From the NCBI RefSeq assembly GCF_945957355.1, contig NZ_CAMFKM010000016.1, positions 1 to 64,000 of the forward strand: a stretch of 64,000 nt of DNA, read 5' to 3'. Source of the stretch: an uncultured Reyranella sp. (GTDB lineage Bacteria > Pseudomonadota > Alphaproteobacteria > Reyranellales > Reyranellaceae). Positions 1 to 8,541 of this stretch are shown here, one piece after another. The notes under the pieces were generated by a model. The model was not told where the DNA came from. It was given only the letters and a program-made list of their open reading frames with translations, and made no database searches. Both the position numbers and the translations under genes were made by a program. The first letter of the stretch is position 1; every line of letters starts with the position of its first letter.

Positions 1-683
1 GCGGCAGCTTCTGCGAACTGGACGGGCACGTGAATTCGCTGCGCCTGTTCCGCACGCTGCATGCTGCGCTCAATGCCCGCGGCGTGACCTACCTGCCGAG
101 CCATCGCGTCGAGGCGATCACCAAGGAGGCGGGCGAGTTCCGGCTCGCGACGCCCCACGGCGAAATCCGCGCAGCCAAGGTGGCGCTGGCGGCGGGCAAT
201 GCCAACATGCGCCTCGCGCCAATGGTCGGCCTCGACTGTCCGATGAAGCCGGAGCGCGGGCAAATCGTGGTCACCGAGCGGCTGCGACCCTTCCTCGACC
301 ATCCGGTCGTCACCCTGCGCCAGACCGACGAGGGCACGGTGATGATCGGCGACTCAAAGGAAGAGAGCGTCGATCCCAGCGGCCTGACGATCGGCGTCAG
401 CGCGACGGAAGCCGAGCGCGCCGTGCGCCAGTTTCCGCTGCTTGCCAATGTGAACGTGGTGCGTACCTGGAGTGCTATCCGCGTCATGACCCAGGACGGT
501 TTCCCGATCTACGACGAGTCGAAGACCCATCCCGGCGCCTTCACCGTGTGCTGCCATTCCGGCGTGACTTTGGCTGCCAACCACGCACTCACCATCGCGC
601 CGATGATCGCGCGCGGCTCCCTCGACGCCTCGCTCGTCGCTCCCTTCAGTGCCCGGAGGTTCCATGTTCAAGCGGCTGGCTGA
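1..683 (+). CDS. FAD-dependent oxidoreductase, DAO family (5' truncated by window)
   Basis: This is the C-terminal part of a glycine/D-amino-acid oxidase-fold flavoprotein. The reading frame is open to the first base of the window, so the FAD-binding N-terminus lies upstream. The visible part has the substrate-domain pattern of the family. A KPERGQIVV stretch is followed by a strand-rich middle, then RTWSAIRVMTQDGFPIYDES and a CCHSGVTLAANHA segment, which correspond to the 'G..P.iG' and 'h.g.Gv.lap' regions of DAO proteins. The gene overlaps the next one, a ferredoxin-like subunit, by 20 bases. It therefore probably supplies a catalytic (beta-type) subunit of a multi-subunit amine or amino-acid dehydrogenase resembling HcnC, the SoxB-like opine oxidases or D-hydroxyproline dehydrogenases. 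The substrate cannot be told from sequence. Confidence 0.85.
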   Translation, partial: GSFCELDGHVNSLRLFRTLHAALNARGVTYLPSHRVEAITKEAGEFRLATPHGEIRAAKVALAAGNANMRLAPMVGLDCPMKPERGQIVVTERLRPFLDHPVVTLRQTDEGTVMIGDSKEESVDPSGLTIGVSATEAERAVRQFPLLANVNVVRTWSAIRVMTQDGFPIYDESKTHPGAFTVCCHSGVTLAANHALTIAPMIARGSLDASLVAPFSARRFHVQAAG

Positions 684-957
684 CAGCAGCCCAGCGGTCG
701 GCATCACCGTCGACGGCAAACCCATCTCGGCACGGGCAGGCGACACGGTCGCAGCGGCCCTCATCGCCGCGGGCATCGACCCTTGCCGCACGACACCCGT
801 CACCGGCGCGCCGCGTGCGCCCTATTGTCTGATGGGAGTGTGCTTCGACTGCCTCGTCACGGTCGACGGCGTCGGCAGCCGCCAGGGCTGCCTGATCCCG
901 GTGCGCGAGGGCATGAAGGTCGAGACCCAGCTCGGGCGCCGGGAGGCCGGACGATGA
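664..957 (+). CDS. (2Fe-2S) ferredoxin-like small subunit (HcnA / SoxA N-terminal type)
   Basis: A 97-residue protein with the cysteine spacing of the small 2Fe-2S subunits of hydrogen cyanide synthase-like and opine/hydroxyproline dehydrogenases. Cys55, Cys60, Cys63 and Cys76 form a C-x4-C-x2-C-x12-C cluster within PYCLMGVCFDC...GC. The N-terminal half (ITVDGKPISARAGDTVAAAL) matches the beta-grasp start of the Fer2_4 family. I chose ATG 664 because a GGAGG motif (655-659) sits just upstream. A longer in-frame start at 649 would add five residues. The stop overlaps the next start (ATGA at 954-957), implying translational coupling. The likely role is electron transfer from the flavin subunits. 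Confidence 0.88.
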   Translation: MFKRLADSSPAVGITVDGKPISARAGDTVAAALIAAGIDPCRTTPVTGAPRAPYCLMGVCFDCLVTVDGVGSRQGCLIPVREGMKVETQLGRREAGR

Positions 958-2363
958 TTGCTGCGGCGGACCTCGCTTCGTCGTACGAACTCGTCGTTAT
1001 CGGCGGGGGGCCGGCGGGTCTCGCAGCGGCCGCGCTGGCCGCTCGGGCCGGCGTCTCGACGGTGCTGTTCGACGAGAATCCTGGCGTCGGTGGTCAGATC
1101 TATCGCGCTATCACGTCCACGCCGGTCACGGACCGCGCGATCTTGGGCGACGATTACTGGGACGGTGCGAAGCTTGCCGACGAAGCAAAGGCCAGCGGCG
1201 CGCTGATCGTCAATGGCGCCACGGTGTGGAGCCTCGACCGGCAGCGGCTGGTCGGTGTCTCGATCGGCGGCAAGGCGCGCGTGATCGAAGCTGGCCGGGT
1301 CATCATCGCCACCGGCTCACAGGAGCGGCCGTTCCCTGTTCCCGGCTGGACACTGCCGGGCGTCATGACGGCGGGCGCGGCGCAGACCGCGCTGAAGGCG
1401 CAGGGCCTGGTTGTCGGCGGCCGAACCGTGATGGCCGGGAGCGGTCCGCTGCTGTGGCTGCTGGCGGCGCAGACGCTGCGGGCGGGCGGCAAGATCGACG
1501 CGATCCTCGACACCACGCCGCGACGTAACTGGCTGCAGGCGGTCTTCCACCTGCCCGATTTCGCGCTGTCGCCTTACTTCGCCAAGGGTCTGGCGCTGTT
1601 GCGTGAGGTCCGGGCCAGGGTGCCGGTGCATCGCGTCGATGCGATGGAGGCCGTGGGCACCGACCGGGTCCGCGAGGTGGTCTTCTCCGGCGCCGGCGGC
1701 ACGCGACGCCTGCCCGTCGATCTGCTGCTGCTGCACCAGGGCGTCGTGCCCAACGTCAACCTCGCCAATGCGGCTGGCGTGGCGCATGTCTGGAACGACC
1801 GCCAGCTCTGCTTCGTACCGGTGCTCGATGCCGACTTTGGCAGCTCGGTGCCGGGCATCGCGGTGGCCGGCGACGGGGCGGGCATTGCGGGCGGCACCGC
1901 CGCCGCCGAGCGCGGGCGCATCGCCGCCATCGCGGCGGTCCGCGCGCTCAAGCCCGGTGCCGTCGTGCCGGACACACAGGCGATCCGCCAGAGGCTGCAG
2001 CGCGAGGAGATGGGGCGCGCCTTCCTCGACTGGCTGAACCGACCGGCCGATGCCTTCAGGATGCCCGAAGGCGAGACGATCGCCTGCCGTTGTGAGGAAG
2101 TCACCGCGAAGCAGGTTCGCGACACGGCGAAGATGGGCTGCGAGGGACCGAACCAGATGAAGGCCTTCCTGCGCTGTGGCATGGGGCCCTGCCAGGGAAG
2201 GCTCTGCGGCCTCACCGTCACCGAGCTGATCGCGGCGGAGCGCAAGACCAGCCCGGACGAGGTCGGCTACTACCGCCTGCGCCCGCCGGTGAAGCCGATC
2301 ACCCTGGCCGAACTCGCGTCGCTGCCGATCAGCGAGGCCGAACGCAAGGCCGTGGAGCGCTAG
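954..2363 (+). CDS. NAD(P)/FAD-dependent oxidoreductase with C-terminal BFD-like (2Fe-2S) domain (HcnB / opine oxidase alpha type)
   Basis: 469 residues. The N-terminus has a dinucleotide-binding fold (VVIGGGPAGLAAAALAARAG, residues 14-33), followed by the GGQIYR stretch characteristic of SoxA-like and HcnB-like alpha subunits. A second nucleotide site lies near VMAGSGPLLW. From about residue 376 to 420 a cysteine-rich BFD-like segment (CRCEEVT ... RCGMGPCQGRLCG) should bind a second 2Fe-2S cluster. The ATG at 954 overlaps the preceding stop. A longer in-frame opening runs upstream, but it has no family similarity and overlaps the ferredoxin gene. One base separates this gene from the next flavoprotein. 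Subunit composition and order match HcnABC-like or D-hydroxyproline/opine dehydrogenase complexes. The substrate is unknown. Confidence 0.9.
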   Translation: MIAAADLASSYELVVIGGGPAGLAAAALAARAGVSTVLFDENPGVGGQIYRAITSTPVTDRAILGDDYWDGAKLADEAKASGALIVNGATVWSLDRQRLVGVSIGGKARVIEAGRVIIATGSQERPFPVPGWTLPGVMTAGAAQTALKAQGLVVGGRTVMAGSGPLLWLLAAQTLRAGGKIDAILDTTPRRNWLQAVFHLPDFALSPYFAKGLALLREVRARVPVHRVDAMEAVGTDRVREVVFSGAGGTRRLPVDLLLLHQGVVPNVNLANAAGVAHVWNDRQLCFVPVLDADFGSSVPGIAVAGDGAGIAGGTAAAERGRIAAIAAVRALKPGAVVPDTQAIRQRLQREEMGRAFLDWLNRPADAFRMPEGETIACRCEEVTAKQVRDTAKMGCEGPNQMKAFLRCGMGPCQGRLCGLTVTELIAAERKTSPDEVGYYRLRPPVKPITLAELASLPISEAERKAVER

Positions 2364-2364
2364 G

Positions 2365-3480
2365 ATGGCCCGCACGGCCGATGTCGTGGTCATCGGCGGC
2401 GGCATCCACGGCTGCTCGACGGCGCTTCATCTGGCGCTGCGCGGCCTCAAGCCGATCCTGATCGAGAAGGACTATGCAGGTCGCCACGCCTCGGGCGTGA
2501 ATGCCGGCGGCGTGCGGCAGCTGGCTCGCGACCTGCACGAGATTCCGCTGTCGATCTCGTCGATGGACGTCTGGGAGCGCATCGAGGATTTGGTCGGCGA
2601 CAATTGCGGCTTCGAGGCCCACGGCACCGTGCTGGTGGCGGAGAGCGAGGCCGAACTCTCGGGTTTCCGCGAGCGTGTCGACGATCTCCGCTTGCGCGGC
2701 ATCGAGCATGAGGAGCTGATCGACGCCGCCGAGCTGCGGCGCCTCGTGCCGGCGGTGTCGGAACGGTGTCCCGGCGGCGTGGTCTCGCGCCGCGACGGGG
2801 CTGCCGATCCGTTCCGAACGACCCAGGCCTTCCGCCGCCGAGCGGTCGAGAAGGGGGCGGAGGTGGTGGAGGGCGTGACCGTCACCGGCCTGTCGAGGAG
2901 CGGCGCCAACTGGCGGGTCGAGACGAGCGCCGGCATTTTCGAAGCGCCGAAGATCGTGAACGCGGCCGGCGCCTGGGCGGACCGCATCGCCGCCATGCTG
3001 GGCGAGCCGGTGCCGCTCGCCGTCGTGGCGCCGATGCTGATGGTGACCAGCCGCCTGCCGGCCTTCATCAAGCCGGTCGTGATCCTGCGCGGCCGCAAGC
3101 TCTCCTTCAAGCAGCTCGGCAATGGCACCGTCGTGATCGGCGGCGGTCATCTCGCAACGCCCTGGCGCGACAGCAACGAGACGGTGCTCGACTGGGAGAA
3201 GCTCGCGATCAGCGCCCGCACTGTCTGGGAGCTGTTCCCCGCGATGCACGAGGCCACGATCGTGCGCGCCTGGGCCGGCATCGAGGCCTACATGCCGGAC
3301 GGCATACCCGTGGTCGGCCGCAGCTCGACCTCGGAGGGCGTGTTCCACCAGTTCGGCTTCTCGACCCACGGCTTCCAGCTGGGCCCGGGGACGGGCGCAG
3401 TGATGGCGGAACTCGTGGCGACCGGCTCGACCAACACGCCGATCGATGGGCTGAGCATCGAGCGGTTTGCCGCGAAGTAA
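2365..3480 (+). CDS. FAD-dependent oxidoreductase, DAO family (HcnC / SoxB-like beta subunit)
   Basis: 371 residues, a complete DAO-fold flavoprotein. An N-terminal Rossmann motif (VVVIGGGIHGCSTALHLALR, residues 8-27) is followed by IEKDYAGRHASGVNAGGVRQ, the FAD-contacting loop typical of the glycine oxidase/sarcosine oxidase group. Near the C-terminus come WAGIEAYMPDGIPVVG and FSTHGFQLGPGTG, which close the FAD site. It follows the alpha subunit by one base and is surely co-transcribed with it. Together with the truncated DAO gene at the window start, the cluster has two DAO-type subunits. They may be alternative catalytic subunits with different substrates, or a heterodimer. The gene ends 13 bases before the convergent GST gene. 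Confidence 0.9.
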   Translation: MARTADVVVIGGGIHGCSTALHLALRGLKPILIEKDYAGRHASGVNAGGVRQLARDLHEIPLSISSMDVWERIEDLVGDNCGFEAHGTVLVAESEAELSGFRERVDDLRLRGIEHEELIDAAELRRLVPAVSERCPGGVVSRRDGAADPFRTTQAFRRRAVEKGAEVVEGVTVTGLSRSGANWRVETSAGIFEAPKIVNAAGAWADRIAAMLGEPVPLAVVAPMLMVTSRLPAFIKPVVILRGRKLSFKQLGNGTVVIGGGHLATPWRDSNETVLDWEKLAISARTVWELFPAMHEATIVRAWAGIEAYMPDGIPVVGRSSTSEGVFHQFGFSTHGFQLGPGTGAVMAELVATGSTNTPIDGLSIERFAAK

Positions 3481-3493
3481 GAGCGAGGAACCT

Positions 3494-4429
3494 TTAGGTC
3501 ATTGGTCGCCAATCATATCCCAGCCGCGGAAAGTGCACCGCGATCAGGCCGGCCTCGTCGTTCTCGTGCAGCAGCGCGATCTCGTCGGCATCGATGAAGT
3601 GCACCTCGCCCTCGATCCAGTCCCTGGCATTGTCGGAGGCCCGAACGCGGGCGCGTTGGCCGGGCAGGGGATCGCCTTCCTGGGGCTCCGAGGGGCGCGG
3701 CGTCGACGGCGTCGCGGCCCGTGCCTCCGCCAGCGCAGCGTCGGCCTCGATGTTCGTCCGGTGTCCATGCCCGATGGCTGCCATACGGTCGCGCCAGGCA
3801 AGCAGGCGCGGATAGGCATTCAGCACCTCGCGGCAGTCGATGTGACGACCGCGGAAGAACCAGACGACGTGATAGGTCGCGAAGTCGGCGATGCAGGGCT
3901 GGTCGCCGAGCAGGTAGGGCCGCCCGTCCACCAGCATGTCGGCGATCCATTTCACTTGTGGCCGCACGAGCTGGAGGTTGCGGAAGGCGGCCTTGCGAAC
4001 GGCCTCGATGGAGGGCAGCGGCAGGCCGTGCAGCTTGGCGCGGTCGGTGTGTAGCCCTTCGGGCATGTGGTCGGCATTGATGCCCGAGACGTAGAGCGCA
4101 GTCGGTCGCATGAACTGCTGCTCGGCCCACCAGGCGATGGCGTCGGCCATGCCCGAGGTATTCGGCGGGTAGAAGGTCGGCTGCGGCACGCGCCGTTCCA
4201 GTTCGCGCGCGATCAGCTTCGTGTCGCACCAGACATCGGCACCATCCTGCAGCACCGGCGTGCGGCGATAGCCGCCCGTCAGCGGCGTCAGCTTGGGCTT
4301 GGGCGCGATCGGCGGAATCTCGACCGCCCGCCAGGTGAGGCCTTTGAAGCCCATCATCAGGCGTGCCTTCTCGGCAAAGTTCGAGAAGTCGTACTGATGC
4401 AGGATCAGTGACGGTGGAACCGAACTCAC
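3494..4429 (-). CDS. glutathione S-transferase family protein with C-terminal extension
   Basis: 311 residues. The thioredoxin-fold N-terminus (LILHQYDFSNFAEKARLMMG, residues 8-27) contains the Ser/Asn position of soil-type GSTs. Then come the cis-Pro segment RRTPVLQDG and a helical C-terminal domain with LLGDQPCIADFATYH. The last 60 or so residues (from about PSEPQEGDPLPGQ to the end) form an additional beta-rich tail (GEVHFIDADEIALLHEND) not present in minimal GSTs. Translation probably starts at GTG 4429, whose bases overlap the stop of the upstream oxygenase (GTGA), so the two are coupled. A much longer in-frame opening runs upstream but lies inside the oxygenase gene and lacks similarity. 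Substrate unknown. Pairing with an oxygenase suggests modification of an oxidised or electrophilic product. Confidence 0.82.
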   Translation of the reverse strand: MSSVPPSLILHQYDFSNFAEKARLMMGFKGLTWRAVEIPPIAPKPKLTPLTGGYRRTPVLQDGADVWCDTKLIARELERRVPQPTFYPPNTSGMADAIAWWAEQQFMRPTALYVSGINADHMPEGLHTDRAKLHGLPLPSIEAVRKAAFRNLQLVRPQVKWIADMLVDGRPYLLGDQPCIADFATYHVVWFFRGRHIDCREVLNAYPRLLAWRDRMAAIGHGHRTNIEADAALAEARAATPSTPRPSEPQEGDPLPGQRARVRASDNARDWIEGEVHFIDADEIALLHENDEAGLIAVHFPRLGYDWRPMT

Positions 4430-5223
4430 GCCGCCTTCAGGACGCCGTCGTCCGCCTCGAGGGGAAGGGGATTCCAGTTGCGGGACACCACCCAGTCGGG
4501 CCGTGGGTTCTCGCCCAGCTGTGGCCTGTTCGCGACCGTGTTGCACGAGACGTAGATGTGCCAGCGATCCTCGGCCGAGAGATTGTGGCCCGAGGCGTGC
4601 AGCACGTTGCAGTGGAACAGAACGCAGGTTCCGGCCCGGCCGGTGACGGCCACGGGCTCGGGCGAGCTCTTCAGGATCTCGATCATGCGCTGCTTCGGCA
4701 TCGCCCAGAACTTGTAGGAGGTCGACTCGTCGTAGACCGGTTCGATGCGGCCGAGCTTGTGGCTGCCGGGAATCAGGTAGAGCGCTCCGCCCATCTCGGT
4801 CGTGTCGGTCATCATCAGGTTGAAGGTGGCCATGTCGGGTTGCCGGCAGCCGTCGCGCATCCACGAGCCATAATCCTGGTGCCACTGCCAGACCGTGCCC
4901 TCGATGGCCGGCTTGGTGTTGATCTTGGTATGATAGACATAGACGCCGTCGTCCTTCAGCACCTGCTGCACCGGCCGCAGGAGGCGCGGCGTTCGGACCA
5001 GCGCATGGAAGGGCTTCGAGCGGGTCGCGCCATCCTCCTCGTGAACACGGAAGATCGTTCGAACGCCCCCGGTATGCTCGCGCACGACCTCCTCGCTGTC
5101 GATACCAGAGAGCCGGGCGACCTCGCGGCGCAGCACCGCCACTTCGTTGCGATCGAATAGGTCGGGGAACACGAGGAAGCCGTCGCGATCGAACTGCTCA
5201 ATCTGCTGGTCCGTCAACTCCAT
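4426..5223 (-). CDS. phytanoyl-CoA dioxygenase (PhyH) family Fe(II)/2-oxoglutarate oxygenase
   Basis: 265 residues, the usual length of small PhyH proteins. It starts with the family hallmark 'xQQIEQFDRDGFLVFPDLF' (residues 6-24). The metal triad is visible as His115-x-Asp117 in WQWHQDYGSW and His209 in CNVLHASGHNLS, with Arg220 of AEDRW as the 2-oxoglutarate anchor. The W-x-H-Q-D-Y-x-x-W layout resembles the ectoine-hydroxylase (EctD) branch, but there is no ectoine biosynthesis gene nearby, so a different small substrate is likely. It is the first gene of a two-gene unit with the GST. The protein is probably a cytoplasmic hydroxylase. Confidence 0.88.
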   Translation of the reverse strand: MELTDQQIEQFDRDGFLVFPDLFDRNEVAVLRREVARLSGIDSEEVVREHTGGVRTIFRVHEEDGATRSKPFHALVRTPRLLRPVQQVLKDDGVYVYHTKINTKPAIEGTVWQWHQDYGSWMRDGCRQPDMATFNLMMTDTTEMGGALYLIPGSHKLGRIEPVYDESTSYKFWAMPKQRMIEILKSSPEPVAVTGRAGTCVLFHCNVLHASGHNLSAEDRWHIYVSCNTVANRPQLGENPRPDWVVSRNWNPLPLEADDGVLKAA

Positions 5224-5304
5224 GACGCGGCCTCCCTTGCTGCTCTTCGGCGTTCGGCCGACGCTAACCCAAGGGTTCGGTGCGGAGTAGAGAATTTGTC
5301 CGCG

Positions 5305-6309
5305 TCAGGCGGCGGTGACGATCGGCGCCGCCGTGCGGGCGAAGCGGGCGTTGCGATAGGCCGCGACGGTCACCGGCGGATATTTCGCCGGACGGTCGGC
5401 CGTGGCGCATCCCGGCAGGCATTCGATCTTCGCGTCGTAGGCCGGCGCCACGAAGTAGGCGATGGACAGGCGCCGCGCGCCGCCGCCAGAGCGCGGATTG
5501 GCGACCCGGTGCAGGGTCGAGCGGAAGCGGTCGTTCGACCAGCGCATCAGGAGATCCCCGATATTTACGATGAAGCCATCCTCGACCGGGGGCGCCTCGT
5601 GCCATGTGCCGTCGAGATCGCGCACTTCGAGGCCGCCGTCGGCGGCTTCGTTCTTGAGGATCGTCAACATGCCGAGATCGGTGTGTTCGCCGGCGCGCAG
5701 CTGTCCGGGTCGGGGTAGCTCGCGCTGCGCCGGATAGTTGAGCGCCCGCAGCATGCTGCAATGGCGTGCGAGCGCCCCCGCGAACCAATCCTCCGGCAGG
5801 CCGAGCGACAGGGCGAAGATGCGGCTGATCGTGTCCTGCAGGCCTTCCATCGCCGACCAGTAGGCCCGCCAGCCGGCCTCGAAGCCGGGCACGTCCGTGG
5901 GCCAGAGATTGGGGGCGTAGTTCGGATAGGCGCCGGGTGCTTCGTGGTACCAGGGATCGTCCGCCGGAACGTCGAGAGGCCCGATGGCGAACACCTCCTT
6001 GTAGTCGGGCGGGGTCTCGTTGCCGGCCAGCCGCGCCAGGGTCTCCGTGCCCTCGGCGTGATAGGCGCGGTTCTGCTCCGGCCGGGGGCGCGCAACGACC
6101 ATCTTTCGGGGCGCAGGCAGGTCGAAGAAGTCCCGCGAGACCGAGCGCATCGCCCCGATGGTTTCGTCGAGGACACGATGTCCGACGATGGCGAAGAAGC
6201 CAGTGGATTCGCAGGCCAGACGGACCCGGTCCGCGACGGCCCGGCGGCCGGACGCTCCCCCCTCGAACCACGGCTCGAGATCGACGATGGGAAATGAAAA
6301 GCCTGCCAT
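5305..6309 (-). CDS. isopenicillin N synthase-like Fe(II)/2-oxoglutarate oxygenase
   Basis: 334 residues from ATG 6309 (MAGFSFPIVDLEPWF), the conserved N-terminal start of this family. An upstream in-frame start at 6420 would add 37 residues of no recognisable origin. DIOX_N features (CESTGFFAIVGHRV, residues 33-46) are followed by the metal ligands His209-x-Asp211 in AGEHTDLGMLTILKN and His267 in FRSTLHRVANP. The co-substrate pair Arg280-x-Ser282 lies in ARRLSIAYF. All catalytic residues are present. It lies 81 bases from the start of the PhyH gene on the same strand and may be co-transcribed. It is divergent from the FMN hydroxyacid dehydrogenase. The substrate cannot be assigned. Confidence 0.88.
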   Translation of the reverse strand: MAGFSFPIVDLEPWFEGGASGRRAVADRVRLACESTGFFAIVGHRVLDETIGAMRSVSRDFFDLPAPRKMVVARPRPEQNRAYHAEGTETLARLAGNETPPDYKEVFAIGPLDVPADDPWYHEAPGAYPNYAPNLWPTDVPGFEAGWRAYWSAMEGLQDTISRIFALSLGLPEDWFAGALARHCSMLRALNYPAQRELPRPGQLRAGEHTDLGMLTILKNEAADGGLEVRDLDGTWHEAPPVEDGFIVNIGDLLMRWSNDRFRSTLHRVANPRSGGGARRLSIAYFVAPAYDAKIECLPGCATADRPAKYPPVTVAAYRNARFARTAAPIVTAA

Positions 6310-6467
6310 CCGGTGCCCCGTTCGCGATTTCAGCCGAAGGCAGCAAGCGGCATGCCAGTGGCGACCGGTACGGACGCGGGGCGGAACGGGGCTCTGGCCG
6401 GAGTCGCGAAAGCGGGTCAAACTGTTGCAAACGAATGGCAGCGGCCGACGGATCGAGGAGTGAGACG

Positions 6468-7637
6468 ATGGACGGCGTGGTGAACATCGATGATCTGCGC
6501 AAGCTTGCGAAGAAGCGCCTGCCCAAGATCGCCTATGACTTCATCGAGGGCGGCACCGACGACGAGGTCGGCCTCGTCACCAACGAGCAGGCCTTCCGCA
6601 AGGCGCGCATCGTGCCGCGCTACCTGGTCGATGTCTCGGTGCGCGACCAGTCCACCACCCTGTTTGGCCGCACCTATTCCAGCCCCATCGGCATCGCGCC
6701 GACCGGCCTCGCCGGGCTGTTCCGCCACGGCGCCGACCTGATGCTGGCCGAGGCGGCGCGCGACGCCAACGTGCCCTTCATCATGTCTGGCTCCAGCACC
6801 GGCTCGATCGAAGATCTCGGCAAGCTGGCGCCCGACCATGGCTGGTACCAGCTCTATTCCGCCAAGGATCAGGCCGTCTCGGAGGACATGATCAAGCGGT
6901 CGGCCGACGCCGGCTTGCGGACCCTCGTCTTTACCGTCGATGTGCCGGAGGGCTCCAACCGCGAGCGCAATACGCGCAACGGCTGGTCGCGTCCGCTCAA
7001 GCTCACCTGGAAGACCAAGTTCGAGGCGCTGCTGCATCCGGCCTGGATGATGCAGTGGTTCCGTCACGGCACGCCCTATTTCGACAACTGGGCCAAGTAT
7101 GCCGGCCCCGATGCGACGGCCGACAAGGTGGCCGACATGGTCGCCTACCAGAATCGCGCGCCGATGACCTGGAAGCATGTCGAGCGCTTCCGCGAACTGT
7201 GGAAGGGCAACTTCGTCCTCAAGGGCATCATGCATCCCGACGATGCGATCCGCGCCCACTCGCTGGGCGTGGACGGCGTCATGGTCTCCAACCACGGCGC
7301 TCGCCAGCTCGACCTGGCGCCGTCGCCGCTCGAGGTGCTGCCCGCGATCCGCGACGCGGTCGGCGACAAGATGACGGTGATGTTCGACGGCGGCGTCCGC
7401 CGCGGCCTCGACGCCATCATCGCCCTCTGCCTGGGCGCCAAGTTCGTGTTCGTCGGCCGGCCGACGCTCTACGGCGTGACGGCGGGCGGCGTTGAGGGCG
7501 CCAAGACCGCGCTCGGCATCTTCCGGCGCGAGGTCGACATCAGCATGGCTCAGATCGGCGCCACCAAGATCTCTGATCTCGGCCCGCAGTTCATGATGTG
7601 GAAGGACGAGGAGGATCTGCGCCGCAACCGGCGCTGA
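6468..7637 (+). CDS. FMN-dependent 2-hydroxyacid dehydrogenase/oxidase (LldD / mandelate dehydrogenase family)
   Basis: 389 residues, a complete TIM-barrel flavoprotein. It starts at ATG 6468 (MDGVVNIDDLRKLAKKRLPK), preceded by GAGGAG at 6454-6459. Family motifs in order are the AYDFIEGGTDDE segment (residues 22-33), SPIGIAPTGLAGL, the substrate Tyr region WYQLYSAKD, the catalytic histidine in SNHGARQLD near residue 275, and the phosphate-binding MFDGGVRRGLD. The usual SNHGGRQLD has Ala in place of the second Gly here. Such enzymes oxidise L-lactate, mandelate, glycolate or longer 2-hydroxyacids, with electrons passed to the quinone pool. The exact substrate is unclear. It is followed 86 bases later by a ZIP transporter. 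Confidence 0.92.
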   Translation: MDGVVNIDDLRKLAKKRLPKIAYDFIEGGTDDEVGLVTNEQAFRKARIVPRYLVDVSVRDQSTTLFGRTYSSPIGIAPTGLAGLFRHGADLMLAEAARDANVPFIMSGSSTGSIEDLGKLAPDHGWYQLYSAKDQAVSEDMIKRSADAGLRTLVFTVDVPEGSNRERNTRNGWSRPLKLTWKTKFEALLHPAWMMQWFRHGTPYFDNWAKYAGPDATADKVADMVAYQNRAPMTWKHVERFRELWKGNFVLKGIMHPDDAIRAHSLGVDGVMVSNHGARQLDLAPSPLEVLPAIRDAVGDKMTVMFDGGVRRGLDAIIALCLGAKFVFVGRPTLYGVTAGGVEGAKTALGIFRREVDISMAQIGATKISDLGPQFMMWKDEEDLRRNRR

Positions 7638-7723
7638 TCGACCTATACTCAGGGCCATGTTGCGCTTCGGCGCGAGGTCGCGCTCTCTCGCCAGACCGGG
7701 TTCGTTCTGGTGAGGGAGTCCAG

Positions 7724-8518
7724 ATGCTTGCCGCTTTCGTTTCGTCGTCGCCGATCCTGGCCGGTGCCCTCGCCAGCCTGTGCGCGGGCCTCACGACCGC
7801 GATCGGTGCACTGCCGATCCTGTTCATCCGCAGGCTCTCGGTGCAGGCGCAGGATGTCATGCTGGGCTTCGCCGCCGGCGTGATGCTGGCGGCCTCGTTT
7901 TTCTCCCTGATCATTCCCGGCATCGACGTGGCGCAGGAGCAGGGGGCGACCAAACTAGGCGCCGTCATCCTGGTGATCGCCGGGATTCTGTTCGGGGCCG
8001 CCAGTCTCTGGCTGGTCCATCGCTACGTGCCGCACGAGCATTTCATCATGGGCCGCCAGGGACCCGACGCGCCACGCTTCCGGCGCATCTGGCTGTTCGT
8101 GATCGCCATCACCCTGCACAACTTTCCCGAAGGGCTGGCCGTCGGGGTGGGCTTCGGCGGCGACGATCCCGGCAAGGCCATCGCGCTGGCCATCGGGATC
8201 GGTCTGCAGAACATGCCGGAGGGGCTGACCGTCGCCGTGGCACTGCTCAGCCTGAACTACGGCCGGGGACAGGCTTTCTTCGTGGCACTGCTGACGGGGC
8301 TCGTCGAACCGATTGGCGGACTGCTGGGATCAGGTGCGGTCACCATCGCGCAATCGCTGCTGCCGTGGGGCCTGGCCTATGCCGGCGGCGCGATGATCTT
8401 CGTCATCAGCGACGAGATCATCCCCGAAGCCCACCGCCGCGGCTTCGAGAACCACGGCACGGTCGGCCTGATGATCGGCCTCGTGGTGATGATGTTCCTC
8501 GACGTCATGCTGGGGTAG
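7724..8518 (+). CDS. ZIP family divalent metal transporter
   Basis: 264 residues, almost all hydrophobic, with about eight predicted membrane segments. The ZIP metal-site motifs are intact. ITLHNFPEGLAVGVGFGG carries the H-N-x-P-E-G of helix IV, and LQNMPEGLTVAVALL carries the Q-N-x-P-E-G of helix V. A late VISDEIIPEAHRRG segment is also typical. I start it at ATG 7724 (MLAAFVSSSPILAG) after GGGAG at 7715-7719. It should move Zn2+ or a similar ion across the inner membrane toward the cytoplasm. The direction is inferred from the family. Confidence 0.9.
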   Translation: MLAAFVSSSPILAGALASLCAGLTTAIGALPILFIRRLSVQAQDVMLGFAAGVMLAASFFSLIIPGIDVAQEQGATKLGAVILVIAGILFGAASLWLVHRYVPHEHFIMGRQGPDAPRFRRIWLFVIAITLHNFPEGLAVGVGFGGDDPGKAIALAIGIGLQNMPEGLTVAVALLSLNYGRGQAFFVALLTGLVEPIGGLLGSGAVTIAQSLLPWGLAYAGGAMIFVISDEIIPEAHRRGFENHGTVGLMIGLVVMMFLDVMLG

Positions 8519-8541
8519 ATGAAACGAGTTTCTTCCGGTGA

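Noticed and set aside
4430..4885. N-terminal extension of the GST to 463 residues
   Set aside because: The extension runs antiparallel in frame through the oxygenase coding region. The GTG at 4429 overlapping the upstream stop gives a normal GST N-terminus.
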